A stretch of 64,000 nucleotides of DNA from Atherinomorus stipes (lineage: Eukaryota > Chordata > Actinopteri > Atheriniformes > Atherinidae), in NCBI GenBank assembly GCA_023101725.1, contig JALJCO010013386.1:62001-126000 (forward strand), given 5' to 3'. Position 1 is the stretch's first letter. The number at the start of each line of letters is the position of its first letter. The notes under the pieces were generated by a model. That model was not told the origin of the DNA and did not search any database. It saw nothing but the letters and a program-made list of their open reading frames with translations. Made by a program: the position numbers and the translations under genes. Positions 23,701-48,569 of the stretch are shown here, in pieces.

Positions 23701-26700
23701 GTAGATCAAGAACCTGGTGTGTGTGCGTGTGTGTGTGAAGTGTCTGTACTATGAATATAGTCTTCTGTATAAATTAGCTGAACCACATATGAACGGTTTG
23801 ATACTTTACTAAAGGTTATTTTGTGCCTCCCAGGTTTTAACCAGCTGAAGGACATCGAGTATTTGGGGACAATAGTCAGCATGTGCCTTAATGCAGATTA
23901 TGCAGCTGCGCTATTTGAAGGAAAAGTGCAGCTGCACATGGTGAGTTGCCCACTGTGCACATGTTGCCTCTCTTTACTGGACATTATGCTGTCACAGAAC
24001 AAGCTGCAGCATGAGAAAACAGGAGCAAACTCTGGGTCTGCTTTGGGTTTCAGATTGAAGGCAAAGACCAGGAGGAGAGGAAGCAGATGAAGCTCTTCCC
24101 AGATGATGACAGAAAAGGCCGGATCCTTTGCCATGCCCTCACCACCGACTTCCTCTACTACGGCACTGATGTAAGGCTCAGCAAGTCTGCATCGCAGTCA
24201 GCCACGCTGCTCCATAAGGAATTAAATTCATTCTTTATTCTGTGGTTGTGATGATTTTTTAATCAGAATTATGCACTCGTGAACAGAAGGTTTTGCTTTT
24301 ATTCTTGTAATATAAGAGATTAATCATTTGAAGTTGTCAGAGATCAAATATCAGTTCCTTCTTTATCCATTAAGAACAAAAGGTTCCTCCACTGAACTTT
24401 CTCTTCAGCATTTCTTGCTTTTTTTCCCCCTCCCTTTCAACCCAACATCCTTTATTTATTGATGTTGCAGTTTTATTGTGTGTTAATGTGAGTCTTTTTT
24501 CTTTTCTCAGTTGGGTAACGTGGTGTGCGTATTGGTGGAGGACTGGGAGACAGTGAGCAGCTACAACCATGCAGTTGGTGTGAGAAAGGTGTTCCCTGAC
24601 ATTAATGGCACGCGGCTGGTGTTCATCGATGACAAGAACGACGGCTTCCTTTTCTCACCGTCAAATGTCAGTGCATGATTGCATCACTCTTGAAAGTGTA
24701 TCCTGAAAGTTTGCAAAGATGGAGCTTCCTGGGTGTCTTTACTCTTGTAGTTTAGAGATGAAAAGGTTTTTGTTGTTGTTTTTAATGTAAATAATCTGAA
24801 CTTAAACAAGTTAATAAGTGAAATGGTGCAGAAATACATAATAGAAGATGTATTTTCCTAATTATTTTCAACTGTAGGATTTTTTTTTTGTGTGCATTCG
24901 TATCCAGGCAACAGCCTCCTGCGTTGAGCTCCCCAACTTCTCTCCCACCATCACAGGAGTGCTGTGGGACAACTGGCATGCAGACAGAGGAGTGTTTGTG
25001 GCTTATGATGATGACAAGGTTTACACCTACGCCTTGCATAAAACTACTATATACGGTAGGAAGTCATCTTACTCATGAGCACTGCTACATCTGTTATAAG
25101 ATGTTTATATTTTTTAAAGTGTAAAGACCTTGTCTGTTGTGCACGTACATACAGATGCTGTTGCAGGGTTTTCCTTACTGTCGCTCTGCTCAGGCCCCCA
25201 GGTGGTGTTGGTGGGGAGCACTGCTCTTCTCTTTTCCCAGAGGCCTTTGCTTCTATACAACGGTGAGCTGACTTGTCAAACAACAAGCGGTAAGACCAGT
25301 GAAGTGGCTCTGAGCACCCACTCGTTCATCAAGTGTTCAACTGGCACATCGACAGATTCACCGCCAGAGCTCAGCAAGCAGCTCGCTCAGGCTCTCAAGC
25401 TTAAAAGGTCAGCCCTGCTGTTAATACCCCACAGTCTGCTGGTAGCAGAAAAGCTTTAAACATACTTATCTCTGCTATTTGACACATGTTTGAGTAATTC
25501 TAGACATGACACCAAGCAGATTGTTCTGGGGTTTCGGTTATTTGATGTTGTGGCGAAAAGAAGCAGTTTTTGTTGGTTGCACTTACTTTGTATGTAAAGT
25601 ATTTGTGTTTTATTTCAAAGTTGTTTTTCTCTGATTACCTTTGCAAATGGAGATAAAAGTGTAATCACTCTCGTTGAAGTGATTTTAGATAAGAGAGGCA
25701 CGCTTTCAACAGTGGAAAAGGTTTGCTATTTTGATTTTCTGTTAAAAAAAAAAAGAAAGTAGAGGTTTTATGAAGAATGAAGCCCATCTTGGAAAGTAGT
25801 GACGGATTATTCACTGAAACACAGGTTGACTGCAGAGAGGATGCAGCACATGATTCAGCCAGCAAAGTGTGGAATGCACACTTTGCTGTCTGCTTTATCA
25901 ACTTTTTATGATATTTATACAATAATAAGTATGCAAAAGCAGTGTAGGCCCTTTTACTGTTTGTAAACAAAACAGGTTGCGTGTGCAGCTTGGCAATGGA
26001 CGTATGGCGGAGAACACAGTTGGTCAAGCTATGTTAAGACATTAGCCATCAGAGATTGAGAATGTTATCTTAACAAATTAACACTAACAAATGGTAAACA
26101 GCTACCGGCTCCATATGGTATGGGGTAGAAGGTGCCAGTAAGTGGCCCAATATTCATTTGCCCAATATTTACACTTATTATTTTGTATTGTTTGCTTTCA
26201 AGACAGCAAGTTCAACTATATTGTTGCTTTTTACAAACATCAAATCTGCTCTTGTGTGCAGTTATTCTCACATATTTCAGTTGTAGGTCTTCCCTTCACC
26301 CCTGTTAGGCTTCTGGCTTCCCTGTTAGCTGACTCCCTTTTCAGATGTGCAGAAACATGAGCATTTCTGATCGTGTCCTCAGTCCAGTCAACACGTTTAA
26401 TAGCTTGCAGGTGATTTCTCTGAAACTAATGTGATCCTCTCAGAATCGTGTAAACTTTGAGTCCACGATTGCAACACAACTAGATATTTTGGTGCTGGGA
26501 AAATGTCTATTTCAATGTTTCTAGCTTAAAAAACATGTCTGAATAACTTGAAGAGACCACTACTTCTGTCACAAAGCTGAGTACACATCTTATAGATGGG
26601 CTGTACAGACAGCAGAAGCAGCAGAGAGAAAGTGAAACCATGATCCACACACACTTTGTCAGCATCATTTCTCTGGAGGATTACACTGTCTCACATGTGG

Positions 26701-29700
26701 TCTGAATCAGAGATTTTCTGAACTACTATCACAGAGCTGGCCACAGAAGTGTACTCAGGTCCATTGCATATGATGCAGACGACTTGTTCATATTGAAACC
26801 CTTCAGAAATAAAATCTCCAGCATCACTTTCTGAGTGAAAATCCTTGTAACTTTTTTGTTTTTAAGGTTTAGACTAAGTTGACTTATTATGTAATTTTTA
26901 TGTTCAGTTTTCAGTCTCCATTTTGGCTTGATTGACCATGACTTAGGTTAAGTTATGGAAGGGCGTGTTTCAATCTAAAACATTTTTTTTTCCTGAACCG
27001 AGCAAAGTAATTTGATTTTTTTTTTAACCTAAGCACATTTTACTGAAACCAGGAAACAATATTTTAACAATGCAAATGTAAAAAACCAGTGGTGTCTTTT
27101 TTTCCTCTCAGGGAGAAAGTCTTCATCTACAGCTTTATCCTCAATGAGACTATTGTTCCACTTGACCCGTCAGAAAAACCTGAAGGCAGATTCCTCCAAC
27201 CGCTGCAGCTGAAATGATTGTTACAACAACAAACGCTGAATGAAACAGGGTAACCCATTTTTTCAGGTTCCATGAGGCGTGGAATCTGTGCAAGTCTGCA
27301 GGCAGTGACACCGACTGGACTGAGTTAGGTAAAGCCTGTTTGATCCACATGGAGGTGGAACGGGCCATCCAGGTCTACCGCATGAGTGGGAATGTGGGCA
27401 TGGTCCTGTCTCTGCAGAGCATCCAGGTACAAACACACATTATTCACAGCATTTTTTTCCTGAACTCTGGAGGACATCAAGGCTTCATTTACAATGCAGT
27501 TAAGCGAAAGAAGAACAAATTAAAAAAAAAAATCAAGCACATCTAACCCAACTCTCTGCTCTCTTATACATTTGACTTTTCCCAGGGTATAGATGACAAG
27601 AATTTACTGGCAGGACATTTGGCCATGTTTCTAGGAGACTACAACCTGGCTCAAGACCTTTATCTGTCCTCCAGCTGCCCAGTTGCTGCTCTGGAGGTGT
27701 GTTTGGTTTATATATGTCCAAAACCCCTGTTCAAGTTTTATGCTGGAATCAGTCTAGCACAAAGTCATCTCAAGCCTTTAAGCCCCCCCCCAAAAATAAT
27801 TAAAAAAAAAAAAAAAAAAAAAAAACAGGGGGAGAAAAGGGGGGGAAGGAAGAAAAAAAAAAAAAAAAAGAAAAAGAAAAAGGCCAAAGAGAAGGGGGTT
27901 CACGGCGACCTCCCTTTTAGAAACTCCAGGACCAGCAAGTAAACGTGCAGTCAGAGTGAAGTGCTCTGCTGGGGAAATGCATGAGATCTTAAAGATAAAA
28001 CAGAGCAAATAAAACGAGTGAGCAACAGTTTGGGATGAGCTGCTCCTCTGTTATGATGCAGTGTTGAGTATCTGTGTGTGTTTTTTAGATGAGAAGAGAC
28101 TTGTTGCACTGGGACAGTGCTCTTATGTTGGCCAAGAGGCTCGCAGAAAACCAGATTCCCTTTATCTCCAAAGAGTATGCAGTCCATCTGGAGTTCATGT
28201 GAGTGTATACACATACGACACACCGTGTGTGTACCTTTAAATGAAGATGATCTCGAACTATTACTAAAGCTGTTTTTCTCTTTTTTTTGTAGCGGGGATT
28301 ATGTTAATGCACTGGCACACTATGAAAAAGGCATGACACACAATAACAAAGTAAGTGTATTTTTGTGGTTTCATTTGCCAGTTATTTGCTCAACATCCAG
28401 CAAAATTTTCTCTCTTAATTTATTTGTTATCAGGGTTAAAATGGTCACATTGAGCATACTGTATGTCTTGCCCATAGTTTAATGTGTACATTTACAAAGA
28501 TCATTTAAAAGACTGATAGGATGATTTGCTGTGCATTAGCCTGAGATCCTGAGTTGAAGATGACAAATTGATCTTAGTTTTGTTCTCAGCGTCCTCATTT
28601 TCCCCTCTCTGTACAGTTCCAGGAGCATGACGAGGCGTGCCAGGCAGGTGTAGCCAGGATGTCCATCAGGATGGGTGACATTAGGAGAGGAGCTGCTCAG
28701 GCAATCCAGCACCCGAGCAGAGCGCTCAAGAAGGAATGTGGAGCCATCCTGGAGAGCATGAAGGTAGACTCGAATAAAGATTGAGGTGGAGATTCTTCCA
28801 GCTTTGCAGTGATTTATACCCTTTTTTGTTCTGTTTTCATCTGTTGTCTCATCATTCCAGCAATTCTCTGAAGCTGCTCAGCTCTATGAAAAAGGCCAGT
28901 ATTATGACAAGGCAGCATCCGTTTATATTCGCTGCAAGAACTGGTGAGACAAATGTCAGCACATCTGAGCATTCAGACATGCAAGTTTCCTCACTTTTTA
29001 TGCAATTTGACTTTTCTTTACTCTGTTTTCAGGGCGAAGGTGGGAGAGTTGCTCCCAAATGTTTCCTCTCCCAAGATTCACCTTCAGTATGCAAAGGCTA
29101 AAGAAGCGGATGGGAAGTGGGTTCTCAGCTACAGGATCTTCCTCTTCTGCATAGAAGTGGATTATTGAAAGGGCTTCTGATGCAGTACGTACTTTTTTTG
29201 CCAGGTACAAAGATGCAGCTCAGGCTTATGAGAGTGCAAAAGACTGGGACAACGTGATCCGCGTGCTGCTGGACCACCTCAACAATCCAGAGGACGCTGT
29301 TCGCATCGTCAGAGAGACGCAGAGCATTGACGGAGCAAAGATGGTGGCCAGGTAAGACAACTGTCACCACTCCTTAAAGGGATATTGTGTAAGTTCTGTT
29401 ATTTATTCACAAAAATGTATTATTTCGTTCAAAAGTATTTTTCCATTAATCAGTAATCACTCCCATCAACAAACTGAAGTGCTCCCCTAAGCTCTGAATT
29501 TGCCGTTCATATCATTCATATAAACATGGAACGGGTCGGCTCGGTGGTGGCTACCATGTCGTGTCGCCATGTTTTTGCGTTTAGTTGAAGCGTGACGGTA
29601 GGAAACCACAGAAACTCACCGGAGACACTGGAGATGTCGGCCCAGTTTGAGGTAATGCCTTTGAAAAGTCCTCGGGTGCAGTGTGGAGGAACTGAGCATT

Positions 29701-32700
29701 ACTCTGATGCTGCGTTCATGTGCAGTCAGGCAATCGGCCGTCGGTAACAAACCAGATGTCATTTTAATCACTGAAGCCGAGACAGATGATAAAACATGGG
29801 TCAGGGAAAACAATACAACATCGCCATGACAACATATCAGAGATGTGGACTGAGGTCACTGTAACTGACAGACCATTTCGTCACATAGAGGCTTGTTTAT
29901 GCCTTTACATGCAGCGGCTGTCGTCCGTCTGCCCGGTTTCACATGAATGCAGCATGAAAAGTACTAGCGAGTTGCTGTGATATACAATTGTTACACAATG
30001 TCCCTTCAAATCTTAGTCTAAACTAAACTTGGTTTGGTTATTGATTTTTCAACACGCCCATCTCAGTGTTTTCTTTTCATCTTATAAAATCATTCCTTTC
30101 CATTTCCCCTCCATACTACCTTATTGTCATCATCCCCCTTTTTACTTTCTGCTGATGAGTGTTGCCCAGCTGCAGCCACTTAATGGTTGTGCTGTGGGAT
30201 GCAGGATTTCTATGGTTTTGCGCTTTTAAAGGGCTTAGAATTTTTGATACATATCTTGTTCCCAGACTGGGGGGGGGGGGTCCAGATTCATGATGCGGAG
30301 GGCCCAGCTAGACTGAATAGAATATATAATTTTTGCACTATTAATAAAACATGGAGTAATTTGTGAAAGTCCCAATGGGCAAATGATGATGAATCAGTTA
30401 CATATTTCAGCAACCCGTGACGAGGTATATCTGCCCCTGGGCTTGAGCAGGTAATGGTCAACGATGCGTAAAGAGAGACCACAGTGTGCCATCCAAAACA
30501 CAAAGAAAAGCATGTTGATTACTTTAGAATCAAACATTGTTGTCAGGCTTGACATTGTTGCTGTTGATGAAAATGGGGCCCTGCAAAGGCAAATAGCAAA
30601 AATGTTTCATGTGTTTGATCGAAAGTCCAAATTTCAGCTGTTTTAAGAAGAAAACTCTTGATTTAAGAAGGTAGGACCAGCGAAATGTTGTTTGTTGGTA
30701 AACTTCTTACAGCTTGCGTTTTCTTCTTCTATTTGATTTGAATAATTCACATTTAGTATGTTTATGTATGCACAAGGTTCTTCCTGCGACTGAACGACTA
30801 CGGCTCAGCCATCCACTTCCTGGTTCTGTCTCAGTGCAATGATGAAGCCTTCCAGCTCGCCCAGCAGCATGGACAGATGGAGGTCTACGCAGACATCATC
30901 GGTCAGTCTTTGTGTGAAGATTATACAGATATACTATAACTTGAAACTAAATTCTCAGTGGCTCTGACTTTGTCTTTTTGTCATTTTTAGCGAGTGACCT
31001 CACCATTATAGTCAGAGTAATTTTTATCAGATGAACATTAAGTTTATGTTTGTCAGGCCCAGAAGCTACACAGAAGGACTACCAGAGCATCGCTCTGTAC
31101 TTCGAGGGAGAGAAGAAACACCTGCAGGCTGGCAAGTTCTTTCAGAAGTGTGGGCAGTTCGGCAGAGTAAGAGCCGCCAAATCATTTATTTACTCATAAG
31201 TCATTTTTTATGACCTGTATTTTTTTTATGATGCTTATTTCTTTCTGTCCCCCTTTCAGGCCCTGAAGCACTTCCTGAAGTGCCCCAACACCGAAGACAA
31301 CCTGGCAATTGAAATGGCTATTGAGACGGTGAGAGCTGTGTGTTGCTGCATGAATTTATGTGTTCAAAATAAACCAGGCATTCGGATGGGAGCAGTTCTT
31401 TTTCTGTGTGTTTTCCATCCAGGTGGGCCAAGCCAAGGACACCTCTCTGACCAATCAGCTGATAGATTACCTGATGGGAGAAAGTGATGGTATGCCCAAG
31501 GTAATGTCCTTTAGGGATTTAACTCAGGAATTGTGTCTTTTCAAGTAACAGGAGTTTATTGTCATATTTCTAATTGTAATTTTTGTGATCTAAAGTTCCA
31601 GTGTGTAAAATGAAGGAGGATTTATCAACAGAAATGCAGCATATTTATAAGTGTTTAATTAGTGTAGCACGACAAACTGCAGAATCACTTAAAATACTAA
31701 AAAATCACTTTATTTTGTGCCAAACAACATGCCCCCCCCCCCCCCCCCCCCCCCTCCTCAGGATGCAAAGTACCTGTTTTATCTGTATATGGCTCTGCAG
31801 CAGTACAGGGATGCTGCTCGCACTGCCATCATCATTGCAAGAGAAGATCAGTGTGCAGGTATATAACATAGTAAATCATAACATAGTAGTATATCATTCA
31901 GACAAAGACTTCCAGTAACAGCCCAACAGTAGAGTTGTGGTTTTCCCTCCTGTGATTTTGCCTGTTTTGCTGCAGGGAACTACCGTAATGCCCATGACGT
32001 GCTGTTCCGCATGTACACGGAGCTGCAGACTCAGAAAATTAAGATTCCTGCTGAGATGGCCACCAATCTGATGATCCTCCACTCCTACCTGCTGGTTAAG
32101 GTCAGTACACAGCAACTTTATCATGCTGCTGCTCAGATGGTAGAATTTTGTAAAAGTGAATTAGACAGTAACTGAAGGCTGAAACAAAAGTAGATGTTCT
32201 CATCAACCATACAAACATAATACTGCACTTGAGACATGGACATTCAGAGACATGGAAAAGTTAGCTGTCAGAGAGACTTCAGGAGCTTGAATAATGGGAA
32301 CTGGACTTCTTTTACTTGGTGCTAGCTTGACAACTTTTCACCTCTTATCTGAAAGGCTTCTTCAGTTCTGAAGTTTGCGCCATATAAAAGAAAGCTTGTT
32401 TCTCTTAGGATTAACATGACCTGGATGACTGAGAATCTACGCTGACATACTTTGCTATAGGTCACTCGCAGTATCTCTTGGATAGTTTTTTGAAAGGGAA
32501 AAAAAAAATTGACTTCATTGTGGCGAAGTCATTTCTGTCCTGTCTTTTCTTCTTGATCCCAGTGCGGAGTAAATAACTCTTAATTATCTGTCTCTGAGGA
32601 GAGGAGTGATCCTTGGGGAAATGATCACAGACAGCTCAATTATGAATGCAAGCAAGACACATTTTAATGTGTCCTCGTCCCAACTGGGGAACTGAATTGG

Positions 32701-35091
32701 TGTGTCTCTCAGAGCAGCAAAGTCCTCCCTGGACACTTTCCTAATATTGTTAGCTATTTGTTTTAGATAAAGCTAGTTGTTTGAAGAATTAGGTGTCTGT
32801 ATTTAGAAATGCACAGTTTTTTCCAATCCAATCCCAATACCTGGGCTGAGCGTATCCGCCGATATCGATCCGATACTTCTGTTGAATGAATGAATTGTAT
32901 ACCTTGCCACGTGAGTGAAGGCATCAGGCTTGACATAAACATTTATCCTTGTTGAATAAAAGGTAACAAATTAACACAGATATAACTGTACTTTATATTA
33001 TTTATTAACCACGGAAGAGGATTGGGGCCTGAAGGGAAAAAAAAATAGAATTCTGAGAAAAAAGTCAGAATTTTGTCTTTTTTCAGATATTGAAAATGAA
33101 AAATTTCTGGAAAAAAGTCAGAATTCTGAGAATAAAGTCAACAGAATTTTTTTTACTGTCTTTGAATGGAATTCTGAATTTTTTTTTTCTTCAGTGGCCT
33201 TAATCCTTTCCCGTAATTAACAAATAGCAAAGTGTGCATTTATCATGACATTAATAAAAGCAGAAATGACTGGATCGAATGCTGGTTCAGCCACATCCAT
33301 CCGAAATCCAATTTGTCAGTATCGGAGCTGATATCCAATCCAGGTATCGGATCGGTGCATCTCTACTATATAGTCTACCTTAAATCAATTGTTACGTTGT
33401 AGACCTTCGATCAGGGCTGCTTTAGACTTGGAGATGATTGCAAATGATGCGTCAGTGAACATGAGGTATATAAAACTGGACCTGTGTAAAACTCTGACAT
33501 TTGGTCTTTGTAAACAAAAAGGCTGTTTGGTATGTATTTATTTTCCCCACACACCCACTGGAGTCGCGCTGAATCCCACTCCATCGTTGGGTTTGACCTG
33601 ATGAACTCAAAAGATCTCTGATTGCATCTCTTAAAACATTCATACCAGATATTAACAGTTTCAAGTTAGTCAAAGAGAGCCTGAAAAGTAAAATTGCTGA
33701 CAAGCACCTATTTCATATGGCTATCAGCTTAATTTGCATTATAATAAAACAGGGTTTGAACGTCCATCTCAGGTTTTAACTTTATTCTTCACACAAGTAC
33801 TGCAGACAGAGCAACAATTTAAAGCCAGTAGCACACTGTCCTAATTATCAGCTGTGATGTTTGACATCATACTGAGACATTTCTGTATCTTTACTGTAAG
33901 TGATGTTCTTTGCTTTTATGCAGATCCACGTGAAGAGAGGAGACCACCTAAAGGGGGCACGGATGCTCATTCGTGTCAGCAACAACATCAGCAAGTTTAC
34001 TGCACGTGAGTCTACAGCAAACTCAAAATCTTAATTGCCCCTTGCAGTCAGTGAATTTTAAAAACATCTGTGTGTGTATTTGTGTGTGTGTGTGTAGATG
34101 TTGTTCCGATTCTGACATCAGCAGTAATTGAATGCCACCGAGCTGGACTGAAGAACTCCGCCTTCAGTTTTGCTGCCATGTTAATGAGACCAGAGTACAG
34201 AAATGAGATTGACGCTAAGTACAGGAAGAAGATTGAGGCTATGGTTCGGTGAGTGATGAGGATCTCCCTCCTTCCTATTCACCAATTATATTTTTCTTCC
34301 TGTTCCATGTTTTCCAGTCTTCATCTCCTGCTCCTTACCCACACATGCTGTATTCAGCTCTTCTTCCCCCCACATTGTCTCTGAATCCTTATTTGTACAA
34401 CATTCATGTTGCACCACAGACATCCAGACATGTCGGAGCTAGAGGAAGAAACTACTCCATGTCCCTTCTGTGGATTCCAGCTGCCACAGAATGAGCTTAT
34501 GTGCATCTCCTGCAAGAATAACCTTCCTTACTGCATTGCCACGGTACCAACACACGACCACTGCATTCACTTAAAGCAATAAACTTTTCTTCAATGTTCT
34601 CAACCAATTTTTTTTCTAATCAGGGTCGCCACATGCTGAAAGAAGACTGGTCCATCTGTCCTCATTGTGAATTTCCTGCTCTCTACTCGCAGTTTATTCT
34701 GTAAGTAGCATACTTGCAAATGGAAAAGATAGGCGCTCAAAAATAGCTTAGCCCCCAAGTCTTCAAGTGCTAAATGTAATTTATGCTTTGGTTTGTGTAC
34801 AGATTAAAAACACGTGATACAAGCTGAGCTGTGAACGTTCCAGTCTATAAGCTGTAGCCTCAAATTCTACAGATAAATGATGCTTATGTTTTCAGAGCTC
34901 ACTGTAAGAAACATTGAATTCTCCCCCAGTATTAGCCATTTTCATCATATTCATAGAGGCACACTTTTTGTTGCAGATTGCTGGAAACTGAGACGGTGTG
35001 TCCCATGTGCTCCGTCAGTTTGAGCGCTGCACAGGTGAAGAAGATCTCTGATTGTTCAGAGTACCTGCAGACTAATAATGTGGATCAGTGA
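17737..35091 (+). CDS. wdr19: WD repeat-containing protein 19 (IFT144), IFT-A core subunit
   Basis: IFT144 is part of the IFT-A complex, which drives retrograde transport in cilia and entry of membrane proteins. I rebuilt 36 coding exons, all GT-AG and phase-compatible, totalling 4053 nt (1350 residues; about 1342 in human from memory). Exons: 17737-17742, 20119-20210, 20315-20380, 20480-20605, 20694-20812, 20908-21023, 21176-21256, 21570-21682, 21787-21960, 22035-22105, 22192-22364, 23596-23716, 23834-23940, 24054-24170, 24511-24666, 24908-25055, 25194-25407, 27267-27426, 27586-27696, 28089-28198, 28293-28350, 28617-28763, 28861-28943, 29033-29116, 29205-29351, 30777-30901, 31057-31166, 31260-31328, 31423-31500, 31762-31858, 31976-32100, 33924-34005, 34098-34248, 34420-34543, 34624-34700, 34977-35091. 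The N-terminal half forms WD40 propellers ([21 protein letters not shown]). The second half is TPR-like helices ([27 protein letters not shown]). Four CxxC pairs lie at residues 1260-1324. The first exon codes only Met-Lys, the least certain boundary. Confidence 0.95.
18845..19560 (-). repeat. Interspersed repeat in wdr19 intron 1
   Basis: Begins GGTAAGTTTATTTATATAGCACG and continues through AACTCGAGCAGCAGCGTTCT and GATGAGCTGCAGCTGTTTGA. These are blocks common to many fish genomes, in an order suggesting the reverse complement of a non-LTR retrotransposon 3' region. No intact protein frame. Confidence 0.5.
22557..22935 (+). mobile_element. Tc1-like non-autonomous element, truncated copy
   Basis: Starts at a TA with CAGTCCTCCTCAAAATTATTC and follows the element at 8057-8572 for about 370 bp (shared AGTCATGACATTGATTTTGA and AACAGAAATATTAAAA). 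It stops in a T-rich run, without the right inverted end. It lies in wdr19 intron 11. Confidence 0.7.
27785..27893 (+). repeat. Purine-rich tract in a wdr19 intron
   Basis: Poly-A and A/G runs on the plus strand just after exon 19, with no pyrimidine interruption longer than 2 bases for about 100 bp. No coding meaning. Confidence 0.8.
29374..30009 (-). mobile_element. Repeat family with AAAGGGATATTGTGTAA ends, full-length copy
   Basis: About 636 bp bounded by TTAA + AGGGATATTGTGTAAG on the left and ACACAATGTCCCTTCAA on the right. It is the inverted counterpart of 59122-59751 in lias; a third, partial copy is at 52365-52447. TTAA at the ends fits a piggyBac-type target, but the terminal bases are not the usual piggyBac CCC/CCY, so the class is left open. 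No protein frame. It lies in wdr19 intron 25. Confidence 0.7.
31732..31754 (+). repeat. Run of 23 C forming a splice-acceptor pyrimidine tract
   Basis: Twenty-three consecutive C directly precede TCCTCAG, the acceptor of wdr19 exon 30. The tract replaces the usual mixed C/T run. Its length is prone to slippage and to sequencing error. Confidence 0.85.
32804..33366. mobile_element. hAT-like non-autonomous element
   Basis: About 560 bp in wdr19 intron 31. The left end reads AGAAATGCACAGTTTTTTCC with CCGATATCGATCCGATAC further in. The right end is the reverse complement of AGAGATGCACCGATCCGATA. This arrangement of inverted ATGCACCGATCCGATAC ends is typical of fish hAT derivatives. No transposase frame and no clean target duplication. 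Confidence 0.6.
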
Positions 35092-35130
35092 TGAAGACAG
35101 AAATAAGCCCAGCACCAACCAAACACACCA

Positions 35131-35305
35131 AATAAATGATGTATATTTAAATTAAGTTCTCTATTTAAGTGATAGGGGGGGGGGGTTGTTGAGCTTATTT
35201 AGTTCACATGATGCCCCTTTAGGTTAACAATGATTATCTCCATCTCTACGATTATCCATTTTCGTAATTGTAAGCAAAAATATTTTTATGTGAATTTTTA
35301 ATAAA
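35131..35305 (+). terminator. wdr19: wdr19 poly(A) signals
   Basis: AATAAA occurs at 35131-35136 and again at 35300-35305, 40 and 209 bp after the stop codon. The first gives a very short 3' UTR. A run of 10 G lies between them. Confidence 0.6.
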
Positions 35306-35549
35306 ACCCTCTAAAAACATTTGATGCATTTTGGTGGTGTGTAACAAAGGCCAATGATACAGTATGTTTCTATTGGTATCTAATTACTTCACTAAAGTAA
35401 TGTTTTTATTCTCTAAAAATGTCATTTACATCTTCTTGCCATGGCTCCACATTCATGGAGGCAGCCGTATTTGTGCTGCTATTTTTTATTACCGTCTCTG
35501 GACAAAAAACGAAGAACCCTCTAAGCTTTAAAACTGTAGTACAGATAAA

Positions 35550-35795
35550 TGATAAAGCACCATTTGGGATGAGTACCACCTTAAAACGCTTCTGTTTAAG
35601 CCGTTTTAAATCAAGGTTGAAAACTTGTCATTTGTCAAAACTCTTATTTCATGAATTTTATTTTTAATTTCATTTTATAAATTTTGTATTAATGCTTCTT
35701 CACCCCGCTACAATGCTTTAAATGTTTTATGCAATTTATTTTGAGTCGTCTTGCATAAAATGTGCTTTACAATTAAACCTGCTTTGCCTGAGAGG
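35550..35795 (+). repeat. LINE/SINE 3' end downstream of wdr19
   Basis: Contains TTTTAAATCAAGGTTGAAAA ... TCTTATTTCATGAATTTTA ... AAAATGTGCTTTACAATTAA. This is the tail shared by many fish non-LTR elements, ending in a short A-rich/TTGCCT stretch. It lies in the gap between the converging wdr19 and rfc1 genes. Confidence 0.5.
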
Positions 35796-36708
35796 CACAG
35801 AGAAGACTGCACATGCACCAAATGTTGTAGTTACCTGCAGTGTAGTTACTGCTGCACCCGAGGCCCCTGGATCCATTTCGCAGATGACATGTTTGTCTTC
35901 AAGAGTTTTAGCTACTGACACCCACCATCCATTCACAACCGTGCTCAGTATTTGAAGTCATTTCTATGCCCATTTTTACCACAGATGTCAGCAATGGTTA
36001 CTTTAAGGGGCAGAACAGACTGAAAAGTTTGGGATTATTCTCAACTTCTTTATGCAAAGTATGATTCAGTTCTTTTGCAGATTGTAAAAGATCATTTGTG
36101 GATATTTGTCTTGAAATGGTCCGATCAAAGTGTAACCTTCATCTCTCATTTTATATCTTTGAAAAAACTAGTATGTTAGATGAAAATGTTCAACTTTGAC
36201 CTTGGCTGCATTCCTCCTTTTTTTTTTTATAAGAGAAATGAAAACACCAACTCATACTCATGAGCAACATATTTCTCTTTTACAAAATTGCAGTTTACAT
36301 GAAAAGGATCATTAGTACTAACCGTACAGCAAAAGCAAAGACATTTCTGTTTTGTTGTAGTAAAACCAACAGTCTTCTTTGCCAGGGTCACATTATTTAC
36401 ATTCTCAACACCTTGACTACAAACTAAAGACTGGAAAAAACGCACATTACTCTTGAGGAGATGCATGAGTTACAGGTGTGCAGAGACATGATAGTAGATG
36501 AACAAGCAGATCGTTGGCATCATTCATCCAGAATGGAGACACGAGATGTTTAAAGAAGTGTGTTAAAGCCAAGTGACAAAAGGACAGGTGGGTTACCTGC
36601 TGCGTATAAAACCAGTTTACTGATTCTCATTTATGGATTAATGTAAGTGCAGAAGATTGATGTTAGTTTGTGGTTGCAGATCAGGACAGAAAGTCCTCCA
36701 GGTATTGG
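35796..36708. other. wdr19-rfc1 tail-to-tail gap and rfc1 3' UTR
   Basis: No gene seen. The part next to 36709 should be the rfc1 3' UTR on the minus strand. I found no AATAAA on that strand in the first 450 bp; the nearest variant is CATAAA near 36631. Confidence 0.5.

Positions 36709-48569
<11,861 letters not shown>

Noticed and set aside
27109..27240. Extra wdr19 exon after the CTCTCAG acceptor at 27109
   Set aside because: The neighbouring exons 17 and 18 join in phase without it and the sequence has no resemblance to IFT144.
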